A stretch of DNA of 64,000 bases from Nocardia sp. NBC_00416. Lineage in GTDB: Bacteria; Actinomycetota; Actinomycetes; Mycobacteriales; Mycobacteriaceae. Shown here piece by piece: positions 1 through 7,991 of the stretch. Within the stretch, counting starts at the first letter, position 1; each line of letters begins with the position of its first letter. The position numbers and the translations under genes were made by a program. The stretch is from assembly GCF_036032445.1 (NCBI RefSeq), contig NZ_CP107932.1, positions 2,544,501 to 2,608,500 of the forward strand. The letters run 5' to 3'. The notes under the pieces are model-generated. The model was not told the DNA's origin, did no database searches, and saw only the letters and a list, made by a program, of their open reading frames with translations.

Positions 1-402
1 GAAATCGCCTGCCGCACCGGCGGTGGCAATGTGAACTCGATGGCCCGGGCATCCCTCGGCATCGACCTGGAGCAGGCTTCCTGTCTCGGCCAGGCGGGTT
101 GCGCCGTGCCGGTGGCGCGCGCGCTGCCGGATCCCCGCCGCCGCTACGGCGACCTGGTGCTCCCCCGGTCTCCCCGGCAGCTCCCCGACGGACTGGAATG
201 CGATCTCCCCGGGGTCGTGCGCTTCACGGCACGCCACGACGACCGGGCACTCGATCGGCCGCAGCGGGCCGCGAAAGTGTCAGACTATGTGGCCGACGCA
301 CTGCTCACGGCGGACGACCATGCCGGGGTGCGCCGCGTCTACGACTCCGTCATCGCGTGGCTGGACGAGCACCTGCCGCCCAATTCCGGAAAGGGATCCT
401 GA
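1..402 (+). CDS. ATP-grasp enzyme, C-terminal fragment
   Basis: The frame is open from the first base of the window, so only the last 133 residues are present and the start lies outside. The fragment opens with EIACRTGGGNVN, which resembles the metal-binding strand near the end of ATP-grasp ligases (a Glu, then Arg and Asn near a double glycine), followed by GIDLEQA. The family joins a carboxylate to an amine or thiol via an acyl phosphate. The stop is 6 bases before the next gene, so the two are probably one operon. The neighbouring dehydrogenase, phosphatase and exporter suggest a small peptide-like natural product. The family call rests on one short motif and is moderate; no substrate can be assigned. 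Confidence 0.55.
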   Translation, partial: EIACRTGGGNVNSMARASLGIDLEQASCLGQAGCAVPVARALPDPRRRYGDLVLPRSPRQLPDGLECDLPGVVRFTARHDDRALDRPQRAAKVSDYVADALLTADDHAGVRRVYDSVIAWLDEHLPPNSGKGS

Positions 403-408
403 CGCACA

Positions 409-1197
409 GTGGACCTTCGCCTGGCCGGACGGGCCTACTTCGTAACAGGCGGCAGCCGCGGTATCGGGCGGGCGATCGTCCAGCTGCTGCTCGGCGAGGG
501 CGCCCGGGTCGCCACGTGTGCCAGGGACGCCGCCGGGCTCCGTGAGATGAGCGCCGCACTGCCACCGGAGCACCGGAGTCGGCTGCAGACGCAGACCGTC
601 GACGTACTGGATACGGCGGCGCTGGGCCGGGCCGTCGACCTGACCGCCGAGGGGTTCGGGCGGCTCGACGGCGTGGTGGCCAATGCCGGCGCCGGCAGCT
701 CGGGTGGGGTGCTCACCACCCCGGATCCGGAGTGGCAGAACCAGTTCCGGGTGAAGGTGAACTCGGTGCTGAACCTGGTCACGCCCGCAGTGCCCGCGCT
801 GCGGCGTTCGGATGCCGGGCGGGTGGTCGTGGTCAACGGCGTCACGGCACACGCTCCCGAGGCGGATATGGCCGCCGTCAGCGCGGCGCGCGCGGCGGTG
901 GCCAATCTGACCCGATCGCTCGCCGTCGAGCTGGCGCCGTCGGGGGTACTCGTCAATGCGATCAGTCTCGGTGCGATCGTGACCGATCGCCAGTACGCCC
1001 GCTACGAGGCCGCCGGAGCCACCGAGCCCTTTGCGGACTGGTGTGCGTCCGAGGCGAACCGCCGGGGCGTGCTCCTCGGTCGTCTCGGCGCACCGCACGA
1101 GGTGGCGCCCGTCGCGGCGCTGCTGCTGTCACCGCTCTGCTCCTATGTGACCGGGAGTTCCATCGATGTGTCGGGCGGCGCCGGTGGCCGTACCTGA
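409..1197 (+). CDS. SDR-family protein with degenerate catalytic site
   Basis: A 262-aa Rossmann-fold short-chain dehydrogenase/reductase with a GTG start. The cofactor motif TGGSRGIG (about residues 14-21) and the NAG motif (VANAGAG) are intact. The C-terminal segment (VNAISLGAI, then SSIDVSGG) is typical. The catalytic YxxxK, normally YSAxK, reads VSAAR, and the preceding catalytic Ser region reads VNGVTAH, so Tyr, Lys and probably Ser are all missing. It can presumably bind NAD(P) but is unlikely to be a classical SDR oxidoreductase; it might catalyse an isomerisation or elimination, or be structural. Its end overlaps the next gene by 32 bases, implying translational coupling. Confidence 0.85.
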   Translation: MDLRLAGRAYFVTGGSRGIGRAIVQLLLGEGARVATCARDAAGLREMSAALPPEHRSRLQTQTVDVLDTAALGRAVDLTAEGFGRLDGVVANAGAGSSGGVLTTPDPEWQNQFRVKVNSVLNLVTPAVPALRRSDAGRVVVVNGVTAHAPEADMAAVSAARAAVANLTRSLAVELAPSGVLVNAISLGAIVTDRQYARYEAAGATEPFADWCASEANRRGVLLGRLGAPHEVAPVAALLLSPLCSYVTGSSIDVSGGAGGRT

Positions 1198-1762
1198 CTG
1201 GGAGGTCGTCCTCGCTCGGCACGGCGCCACCGAATGGTCGCACGCCGGGCGATTCTGCGGTCACCGGGACGTCCCGCTGTCGGCGGCGGGACGCACCCAG
1301 GCCGCCGAGCTCGGCCGGGCGTTGCGCTACCCGCAGCCGGAGATCATCCTCAGCAGCGACCTCCGCCGTGCCCGCCAGACCGCCGAGGCCGTCGCCGACG
1401 CCGCCGGGATCGATCCCGGGCAGGTGATCCTCAGCAGGGGTCTGCGGGAGGAGTTCCTCGGGTCATGGGAAGGCCGCACCCGGGCCGAGGTGGCCACTGC
1501 CAGCCCCGATGGCTTCGCCCGCTGGCGATCCGGCGAGATCGGCCCGTTCGACGGCCGTGAGGGACTGGTCCCGGTAGCGCAACGGGCCGTCGCCGTCCTG
1601 CGCGCGCACACCGCGAGGTCGCCCCGGTCCAGCGGGCGGTTGGTGGTGGTCACCCACGCCAACACGATCATGGCGCTCGCCGGATCGCTCGCCGGCATCC
1701 GGCACGAGCAGTGGGCGGATCTGCCCTGTCCCGCCCCGGCGCACGCCATGGTGCTCGGATGA
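1166..1762 (+). CDS. Histidine phosphatase (phosphoglycerate mutase-like)
   Basis: A 198-aa histidine phosphatase superfamily protein. The phospho-acceptor motif is LARHG (His19), followed by the conserved SSDLRRARQTAE helix, an acidic loop EEFLGSWEG and the second catalytic His in VVTHAN. These proteins remove phosphate from small molecules or sugar phosphates through a phosphohistidine intermediate. The ATG at 1166 lies inside the end of the upstream dehydrogenase; a GTG at 1184 is an alternative start. The substrate is unknown. Its position between a biosynthetic enzyme and an exporter is compatible with removing a phosphate from a pathway intermediate. Confidence 0.85.
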   Translation: MCRAAPVAVPDWEVVLARHGATEWSHAGRFCGHRDVPLSAAGRTQAAELGRALRYPQPEIILSSDLRRARQTAEAVADAAGIDPGQVILSRGLREEFLGSWEGRTRAEVATASPDGFARWRSGEIGPFDGREGLVPVAQRAVAVLRAHTARSPRSSGRLVVVTHANTIMALAGSLAGIRHEQWADLPCPAPAHAMVLG

Positions 1763-1775
1763 GGCGGGCGCCGGG

Positions 1776-2990
1776 GTGAGTATCACGACGGACCGGCCGC
1801 AAGGCCCGGCCCGAACGCTGATGTGGGCGGTTCTGGTCACCGCCGTCGGCAACGGGCTCTACCTTGCCGGAGTCGTGCTCTTTCTGACGCGTTCGGTGGG
1901 ACTCAGCGGGACCAGCGTGGGAATCGGGCTGTCCATCGCCGGCCTGCTCGGACTCGGCGCGGGCCCCGCGGTGGGACACCTAGCGGATCGCATCGGCCCA
2001 CGGACGATCTACCTGGTCACACTCACCGCCGAAGCGCTGGCCACCGGCGCTCTTGTTCTGGTGCGCGATTTCGCAGTATTCGTCGTGGTGGCGACGCTGG
2101 TCGGCATTGCCGAGCAGGGAAGCAGGGCGGTACGCGGCGCGCTGATAGCTCGAGTCGGCGGCCGCGGCCGCGCGCGTCTGCGTGGCTACCTGCGATCGGT
2201 CACCAATATCGGGGTGGCGGTGGGCGCCGCCGGCGCCGGATTCGCGATCCAACACGACACGGACGCAGCCTATTCGGCGTTGATCCTCGCCGACGCCGCC
2301 AGTTTCCTGCTTGCCGCACTGGTCATCACTCGTATTCCCGCAGGGTGTCCGATGCCGAGAGCCCCTGGCGACCACGGCAGCCACCGCGGCCGATTGGATC
2401 TTCCCTATCTGGGCGTCACCGGTGTGTACGGACTACTGTCGCTGCAGTATCCGGTGCTCACGGTGGCGCTACCGCTGTGGATCGTCGCCCACACCACGGC
2501 TCCCGCCTGGCTGGTCTCACCGCTGCTGCTGACGAACACACTGCTGGTCGTCTGCCTACAGGTGCGAGCAGGCCGCCACGTCGACTCGATTGCCGATGGC
2601 GTCACGATCACCCGCCGGGCCGCCGCTCTGCTGGCAGGCGGCTGCGTGCTGTTCGGCGCGAGCGGCGCGGGGCCGACGATCGTCGCATGTCTGCTGCTGG
2701 CCGTCGCGGTGGTCGTGCACACCCTGGGCGAAATCGGTCAGGCCGCAGGCGAATTCGAGTTGAGCTTCGCACTGGCGCCTGACCACGCACAGGGCCGGTA
2801 CCAGGGGATATTCGGGATGGGAACCGGTGTCTGCGTTGCGGCGGCCCCGGCGCTGCTCGGCGTGCTCTGTATCGAGTGGGGACAGCCCGGGTGGATCCTG
2901 CTCGGCGGCATCCTCCTGGCCGCCGGGCTGGCTGTCGGGCCGGCAGCGCGCCGGGCGCAGCGCACTGCCGCGCACTCGGTGAACGCCTGA
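1776..2990 (+). CDS. MFS transporter
   Basis: A 404-aa integral membrane protein of the major facilitator superfamily with about 12 hydrophobic segments. The loop after helix 2 carries GHLADRIGPR, matching the family's motif A (GxLADRxGxR). GTG start 13 bases after the phosphatase stop. As the last gene of the row it most likely exports the product of the upstream enzymes, though sequence alone cannot give direction or substrate. The ATP-grasp, SDR and MFS combination is seen in dipeptide-antibiotic operons such as the bacilysin group, but that is an analogy only. Confidence 0.88.
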   Translation: MSITTDRPQGPARTLMWAVLVTAVGNGLYLAGVVLFLTRSVGLSGTSVGIGLSIAGLLGLGAGPAVGHLADRIGPRTIYLVTLTAEALATGALVLVRDFAVFVVVATLVGIAEQGSRAVRGALIARVGGRGRARLRGYLRSVTNIGVAVGAAGAGFAIQHDTDAAYSALILADAASFLLAALVITRIPAGCPMPRAPGDHGSHRGRLDLPYLGVTGVYGLLSLQYPVLTVALPLWIVAHTTAPAWLVSPLLLTNTLLVVCLQVRAGRHVDSIADGVTITRRAAALLAGGCVLFGASGAGPTIVACLLLAVAVVVHTLGEIGQAAGEFELSFALAPDHAQGRYQGIFGMGTGVCVAAAPALLGVLCIEWGQPGWILLGGILLAAGLAVGPAARRAQRTAAHSVNA

Positions 2991-3382
2991 GCCATCCCGC
3001 TCCGGGTTACGTACACCCGCACTGCCACCGCTGGAGATTCTCCGATCGGACCATGCCGATTGTGAGCTCCTCACAAAGCGCGGCCGAAATTATGGCCACG
3101 CAGACCGTTTCCCCGCGGGCGCCTGCTGTTTAACATTGTCCATCAGAGTTGATCGTAGTAATCGAATCCAGATCCGAATCCAGATTCCGATAGCCGCGAC
3201 AGTCGGATTCGGCATATACCCGAACCGGCCCGACAATAATTCCGCCCCGCGGTATTCCATGGGATGTCGACTCACGAGACCGACGATGTTCTCTCCAGAC
3301 TCCGAATTCAGCGGTGTGTACCGCATTCATTGAATCCGGAAACCTAATATCCAATGAGTATCATTCCCGAAGGGATACACAC
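2991..3382. other. Intergenic region with a direct repeat
   Basis: This 392-base stretch has no convincing coding frame and is less GC-rich than its surroundings. It holds a head-to-tail 12-base direct repeat (gaatccagatcc then gaatccagattc, 3164-3187), which could be an operator. A taatat hexamer at 3345-3350 could serve as a -10 element for the small secreted protein. No matching -35 box is evident. Confidence 0.4.
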
Positions 3383-3586
3383 ATGACTCGCACAATCGCC
3401 AGGTTCGTCGGCCTTCCGTTCGCCGTAGCCGCGGCCGCCGTCGCGCTCTCGGCGACATCGGCCTCCGCACAACTGAGCGACGTCGCCCCGAAGCTCGATG
3501 TCGATGTCGTCGTCACCCATTGCTCGATCAATTCGATCGGTTACGGCCAGTTCCAGGCCTGCGTCGCGGCGGCCCTCACCCCCTAG
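3383..3586 (+). CDS. Small secreted protein
   Basis: A 67-aa protein. The ATG at 3383 was chosen over upstream in-frame starts because gaaggga lies just before it and the predicted peptide then begins with a clean Sec signal: MTRTIAR, a hydrophobic stretch through AAAAVALSATSASA, and likely cleavage after SASA. The mature part is only about 40 residues and has two cysteines (THCSIN and QACVAA) that may form a disulfide. No family is recognised. A strong hairpin follows the stop. Short secreted proteins of this shape are common in mycobacteria and nocardiae. Confidence 0.7.
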   Translation: MTRTIARFVGLPFAVAAAAVALSATSASAQLSDVAPKLDVDVVVTHCSINSIGYGQFQACVAAALTP

Positions 3587-3606
3587 CCGACCCGGACGAC
3601 CGGCCG

Positions 3607-3643
3607 AGAACGCCTGAACGCCTACCCGGTGTTCAGGCGTTCT
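3607..3643. terminator. Hairpin between convergent genes, probable bidirectional terminator
   Basis: A perfect 13-bp inverted repeat (agaacgcctgaac and gttcaggcgttct) with an 11-base loop lies 20 bases after the secreted-protein stop and about 57 bases beyond the convergent stop of the PPE-like gene. No strong T-run follows, which is usual in GC-rich actinobacteria. It probably ends transcription from both sides. Confidence 0.75.
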
Positions 3644-3700
3644 CTGTCAGGGCGGAGGACACCCCGACCGGTCGACAGCCGGGGTTACCAGCGCCCGAAG

Positions 3701-5653
3701 TCAGCTATCGACAACAGGCTTCACCATGACCGGCTCGTCGTCGAGCGTGTCCTCGAGCCACTCCTGCGACAACAGATAATCAGGGCGCTTGTGTTCGTTC
3801 TGCGGTTGCTGACCGGCTCCCGCACCGCCGGCGCCACCGCCACCCATCGGGGAGCCGCCCATGGGCATCCCCTGTCCCGGGCCCGCCGCAACCGGAGAAA
3901 CGTTCGTTCCCCGGGCGGTATCCACGAGGGAGGCTCGCGGGAAGAGTCGCGCCGCCTTCTCCACATTCTGTTGTTGCGGCGTTTTGACCCCCGAACCGGG
4001 GCCACCGCCGGCGCCCGAACTACCGCCCGGAGCCTTCTCCAGGTTCTGCAGCGCAGACTGATACCGTTGCGCCGCTTCCCGCAATCCGGGCGGCAGCCCG
4101 TCCGGCCCGTTCGCGCCGAGCCGTTGCAGGACCTGCTGCGCCGCGGAGGACAGCTGCGGCAGGGTTTGACCGGCGGTCGACAGTGCCTGTTGCGCGGCCT
4201 GCATGATCTGTTGTTGCCGCGCTGCGTCCTGCGCCGAATTCGACTGTTCCTGCGAAATCCGCGCGGCCTGCAGCTCCAGTTCACGCTGCGCAGAATTCAG
4301 TTCGCGCTGCGCCGATGCCAGTTCACGCCGCTCCGATGCCACTTCGCGACGAGCCGAAGTCAGTTCGCGCTGCGCCGATCTCAGTTCACGCCGCTCCGAC
4401 GCCAGTTCGCGTCGGGCCGCAGCTATTTCACGCCGAGCCGACCCTTGTTCGCGCCGATCCGGCAACACTTGCGCCGTCTCCGGCTGCCGCGCCGGACGGA
4501 CCGTCTCCGACTGCCCGGCAGCTGTCGACCCAGCCGCCGGAACAACGGCTGAACTGGTCGGCACGTCGAGACCTTCCGTCACCGCATGGGACGAGCCACC
4601 CGGATTTCCACCGTTTTCACTCCCCGCACCGTGACGGTTCGGCGACCCGAGACCACCTGTCGGCCCGGGAATCACCGGAATGGCGTTGGCCGAGAATCGA
4701 ATTCCGGGTTCGTACCAGTTCCGGTACACCATTTTGGCCAGATCCTCCCGCGCTTTTCGTTCGTCGCTCGGAGTGTCGGCCCACGCCTTGTCGGGCATCC
4801 CGTACACAGTGTTGGCCGTCCAGCCGGCCGCCTGAACAAGATTGTTGCCGAGTAATTGCAGGGCGGACAGCAGGCCCTGCCCCCGGCCGACGTACAACCG
4901 GACCGCCGTTGCCGCTCCCCGGGCTCCGTCGCCTCTCCAGCGGTCCGAATCCTCCAGCAACCGCATCATATTCTGGTCGAAATCGGAGAAACCGGTCTGC
5001 AACTGCAGACCCATCCGAATCCAGCCGACCCCCTTCTGTGCGGTGAAGGCCGGATGACCGGAAATATCCTCGCGCAGGAGCCACAGATCGTCGAATCCCA
5101 TACCTTCGGCGGGCGGAACGGTGATATTCAGACTCTGGGTGCCCCCGCCCCCCGCGAAGTCATCCATACCTTCCGGAACCTCGTATACATTGCCCGCGTC
5201 CGCGTAATCACCGAACCGCGGAATGCTGGATTCGGGGTACCAGCGACCGGGCGCCATCTCCGTCATCTTGATGTGTTCGATCGAACGATGCGAGACACTG
5301 TCGCCGGCCAGGTCACCGAAATGGCCCAGGGCGTCCGAATCCGTCCCCTGGTAACCTTTTCCGGCCAGCACGAAGGCGACGCCGAGATCGGTCACGATGC
5401 GCTTGTGCTCGCCCAGCACATCCCGGAAGTCCCCGGCGAGCTCGTTGAACTTGTTCTGCAATCGCACGGCGCCGGGTAGCCGCCCCATACCGTCGACTGC
5501 CTCCACTTCGGGGATACCGGCCTCGACGACCCGGCAGACATTGATCAGGTCCGCACAGTACTCGGCCGCATCGCCACCAGCGGTCGTATCGAAGGCGAAG
5601 CCGCCTCCGGCCGCTCGCTCACGGAGCGCTCCCCACGGATTCTCCCCAGACAT
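3701..5653 (-). CDS. PPE/EspB-like ESX-associated protein with heptad-repeat coiled coil
   Basis: A 650-aa protein. The start at 5653 has gaaggga six bases upstream and is preferred to an ATG eleven codons earlier. Residues 1-130 are helical and WXG100/PPE-like. A middle part contains further helical blocks. Then come eight consecutive heptads of the form xRRELxS (DNA about 4270-4446) that should form a long charged coiled coil. A Gln/Ala helix and a Gly/Met-rich linker follow. The C-terminus (PDYLLSQEWLEDTLDDE) resembles the conserved tail of nocardial ESX-associated proteins. No signal peptide or membrane helix is seen. It lies 44 bases after an EspG-like chaperone gene, fitting EspG's role as chaperone of PE/PPE-type clients. 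Probably secreted or displayed by an ESX system encoded elsewhere. Confidence 0.75.
   Translation of the reverse strand: MSGENPWGALRERAAGGGFAFDTTAGGDAAEYCADLINVCRVVEAGIPEVEAVDGMGRLPGAVRLQNKFNELAGDFRDVLGEHKRIVTDLGVAFVLAGKGYQGTDSDALGHFGDLAGDSVSHRSIEHIKMTEMAPGRWYPESSIPRFGDYADAGNVYEVPEGMDDFAGGGGTQSLNITVPPAEGMGFDDLWLLREDISGHPAFTAQKGVGWIRMGLQLQTGFSDFDQNMMRLLEDSDRWRGDGARGAATAVRLYVGRGQGLLSALQLLGNNLVQAAGWTANTVYGMPDKAWADTPSDERKAREDLAKMVYRNWYEPGIRFSANAIPVIPGPTGGLGSPNRHGAGSENGGNPGGSSHAVTEGLDVPTSSAVVPAAGSTAAGQSETVRPARQPETAQVLPDRREQGSARREIAAARRELASERRELRSAQRELTSARREVASERRELASAQRELNSAQRELELQAARISQEQSNSAQDAARQQQIMQAAQQALSTAGQTLPQLSSAAQQVLQRLGANGPDGLPPGLREAAQRYQSALQNLEKAPGGSSGAGGGPGSGVKTPQQQNVEKAARLFPRASLVDTARGTNVSPVAAGPGQGMPMGGSPMGGGGAGGAGAGQQPQNEHKRPDYLLSQEWLEDTLDDEPVMVKPVVDS
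4270..4446 (-). repeat. 21-bp tandem repeat encoding heptads
   Basis: About eight head-to-tail 21-base units inside the PPE-like gene encode successive heptads (ARREIAA, ARRELAS, ERRELRS, AQRELTS, ARREVAS, ERRELAS, AQRELNS, AQRELEL). The DNA units are similar enough to have arisen by recent unit duplication. Copy number probably varies between strains, changing coiled-coil length in 7-residue steps. Confidence 0.8.
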
Positions 5654-5697
5654 CGGTCGGCTCCCTTCATCGATCTGAATCATCATCGGTTCAACCG

Positions 5698-6510
5698 CTA
5701 TCGCTCGTCCTTGATAGACCGGATCACACCGACGACCTTCGAATTGATCGCCTCGACCATCCGCTTCCGATCAGCGGGACGGGCGACCGGCGGAGTCAGA
5801 TCATCGAGAACGTATCTGCCGTCACCTTCGAGATCGCGCCAGCCGATTCGATACCGGACGATTCCGCGCGGACCGAAAATCGAGTAGCCCTGCTCTATAT
5901 CGATGGTCCCGGTCCACAGGGCAGGCGCGGAAAGAAACGTTCCGGCACGCTTACCGGCCGAATCGGCCGACAAGTCCCGGGTTCTGGAAACACCGTAATT
6001 ACGATCGAGTTCGGTATCCGCACGTTTGTCGGGCAGAACGATATCGGACTGCGCACCGGCCGCGATATCGGGCATCTGTGCCACCATCGCATCGGCGAGC
6101 AGGAGGCCGTCGCATTCGGTGACCACGAATCCACCACTGTGCCAGCATGTTTCCCCGGGAAGCTGGGTGACCACATACCCGCGATCACCCCGGCGGGTTC
6201 CGAACAACCGCACCAGGTGTGCGGGATCTTCCGGATTCCGGCCGTCGGCCCCATCCACCACGATTCGGATATCCGGCTGCGCCAGCGTGTCGAGCACGGT
6301 GTCGAACGATGCGCCCAGCCGCTGCCGGAGCTCATCCCGCGTCCGAACCCGATCGGCACGGAATGTCTCGGAATCCCGGGTCCGCGCTGTGTAGTAGAAC
6401 GGAAAAGGAAGTCCACCGCGGTCCAGCCCGGACCACAACACATAGTATTCGAGGTCGGTGAACTCCCAGACACGATTCACGGGATCGGGCACTGCCGACA
6501 CGGCCGTCAC
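5698..6510 (-). CDS. EspG-like ESX secretion-associated chaperone
   Basis: An EspG-family protein of about 270 aa. The N-terminal part (VWEFTDLEYYVLWSGL, then LPFPFYY) matches the start of EspG proteins, cytosolic chaperones that bind PE-PPE-type substrates and hold them for ESX export. The frame stays open much further upstream, to 6777, but overlaps the 94-aa gene. The GTG at 6510 gives the usual family length; GTGs at 6501, 6492 and 6480 are alternatives. It sits 58 bases after the 94-aa gene and 44 bases before the PPE-like gene, its likely client. The giant WXG100-like protein is a second possible client. Confidence 0.78.
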   Translation of the reverse strand: MTAVSAVPDPVNRVWEFTDLEYYVLWSGLDRGGLPFPFYYTARTRDSETFRADRVRTRDELRQRLGASFDTVLDTLAQPDIRIVVDGADGRNPEDPAHLVRLFGTRRGDRGYVVTQLPGETCWHSGGFVVTECDGLLLADAMVAQMPDIAAGAQSDIVLPDKRADTELDRNYGVSRTRDLSADSAGKRAGTFLSAPALWTGTIDIEQGYSIFGPRGIVRYRIGWRDLEGDGRYVLDDLTPPVARPADRKRMVEAINSKVVGVIRSIKDER

Positions 6511-6568
6511 CGCCGGGCCCGTTCCGGCAACTCGACGGCCCGCGGATCGGTTCGCTCGGGCGCCCCGG

Positions 6569-6853
6569 TCATGCGCCGTCCCGGATACGGCGCATCTCCT
6601 CGATCTGGCGCGCCAAATCCTCCCGGTGACGCTCGGTATTGCTACCGTCGAGCTGACCGGCGAAGGCCTCCTTCGCCGCCGCCACCAGTTCATCGGAGAC
6701 ATTCGGGTACGCCCGGGCAATCGTCCACAACGCCTCGTCGGTCTCCATATCCAGACCGGTCTCCGAACGAAGCCCACCGCCGCTGCACACCGAGGCTAGT
6801 TCGGCCTCGAAATTCTGGATCAATTCTTCCCGGGTCGGGTGACCGAGCCGCAT
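6569..6853 (-). CDS. Small helical protein of unknown function
   Basis: A 94-aa protein. The ATG at 6853 follows a strong gaggagga ribosome-binding site, so it is preferred to an ATG six codons upstream. It is rich in Glu, Arg and Ala, mostly predicted helical, with no signal peptide or membrane helix. The last 40 residues look amphipathic. It begins 49 bases after the stop of the giant gene and precedes the EspG-like gene. No family is recognised. By position it could be a cytosolic partner, a chaperone or the cognate immunity protein of the giant effector, because immunity genes usually follow the toxin; that is inference from order only. Confidence 0.7.
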   Translation of the reverse strand: MRLGHPTREELIQNFEAELASVCSGGGLRSETGLDMETDEALWTIARAYPNVSDELVAAAKEAFAGQLDGSNTERHREDLARQIEEMRRIRDGA

Positions 6854-6902
6854 GATTCCTCCTCGTATCAATTACTTCCCACACTTGACTCCACCCCTGG
6901 AT

Positions 6903-7991
6903 TCAGCCGAATACGGTCCTGCGGCGATCACCGTCGGCCAGGACCGCACTGATATAGGCGCCCAGGTCCAGCTCACGCGGTAGCGCTCGATAGGTCAGGT
7001 CCGCCAGCACGGTTCCGGCGACGGAGACGACGAACCGGCTCAGCCGCGGCCCGGCCGGCCCCCACCGCGCGGTCACCGCGTCGCTGCACTCGACGTATCG
7101 CTCCCCGACCCGCAGCGCAAGCTCCCCACCGGGCCCGCGGAAGAACACCACCGCAACAGTGCCGAGGTCACCGTAGACACCGCGCTGCTCCCCCACCGCA
7201 CCATGCCCGACCTGCAGGGCACCGGTGCGTGGATCGAACACCGCCGGCACCCCGGCACCGGCGAACGGCCGAACCAGAATGACCGGTACCTCGCCGGGCG
7301 ACGGATGCGGCGGCCGGGAACCGCGCACCCCGGAACGGGAACCGGAACGATTCCGGTACGGCATCTGCCCGCTCCCCTGCGCCGCCGGGTTCGCCGGCGG
7401 CACGGCCGGTGGATATCCCGATCCTGCGACCGGCGGTCCGGGTTGCGCTCCCGGGAGGTCCGGAGGTCCGCTCACCCCCGTGATCAGTCGGCCGGGGCCC
7501 GACACCGGGCGCAGGTGCGGGTGGGTCTGCGAGTACCCGGAGCCCTGCGGAGAGGGTGTCGGCCGGAGGGGCTGTCGACCCGGACCGTACGCACCGGGTT
7601 GCCGCGGCCGGTCCGGATCACCAGGCGGAATCGACTGCCCCGGGATACCGGGCGGCACCGGTCGGGGTGTCTCCGACGCATTCGGTGACCAGGGTGAGTT
7701 CGGCGATTCCGGCGGCGAATTCCGGCCCGGTGGTGGTGACCAGCTCGGTGCGGCATCGGGCAGGGCAGCCGAGGGATCACCCGAGAAGCTCGGGTCACGG
7801 ACTTCGTCCGACCGATCCGATGGCGCCGTCGCACCCGGCAGCACCGGATCGTCGCCAGCACTGGGCGATACCGCCACACTCCGAGGGTCCAGCCACCACG
7901 GCACATCCGTGCTCACCGGGGGCTGAAGCTGAGGTATTCCCGACGACGCCGGGATGTCCGCGTCACGGTGTCCGTCCGCTGGTTCCCGGAG
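6903..7991 (-). other. Giant protein: proline-rich tail and C-terminal domain
   Basis: About residues 9210-9571. A long Pro/Ser/Gly-rich stretch leads to a compact beta-rich domain of about 120 residues beginning VPVILVRPFAG and ending in DRRRTVFG. No nuclease, ADP-ribosyltransferase or NAD-glycohydrolase motif of common toxin tips is visible. The domain could be a surface-binding or dimerisation unit. Confidence 0.6.

Noticed and set aside
6511..6777. Upstream extension of the EspG-like gene
   Set aside because: It overlaps the well-started 94-aa gene and would exceed the family length; its Arg-rich sequence looks non-coding.
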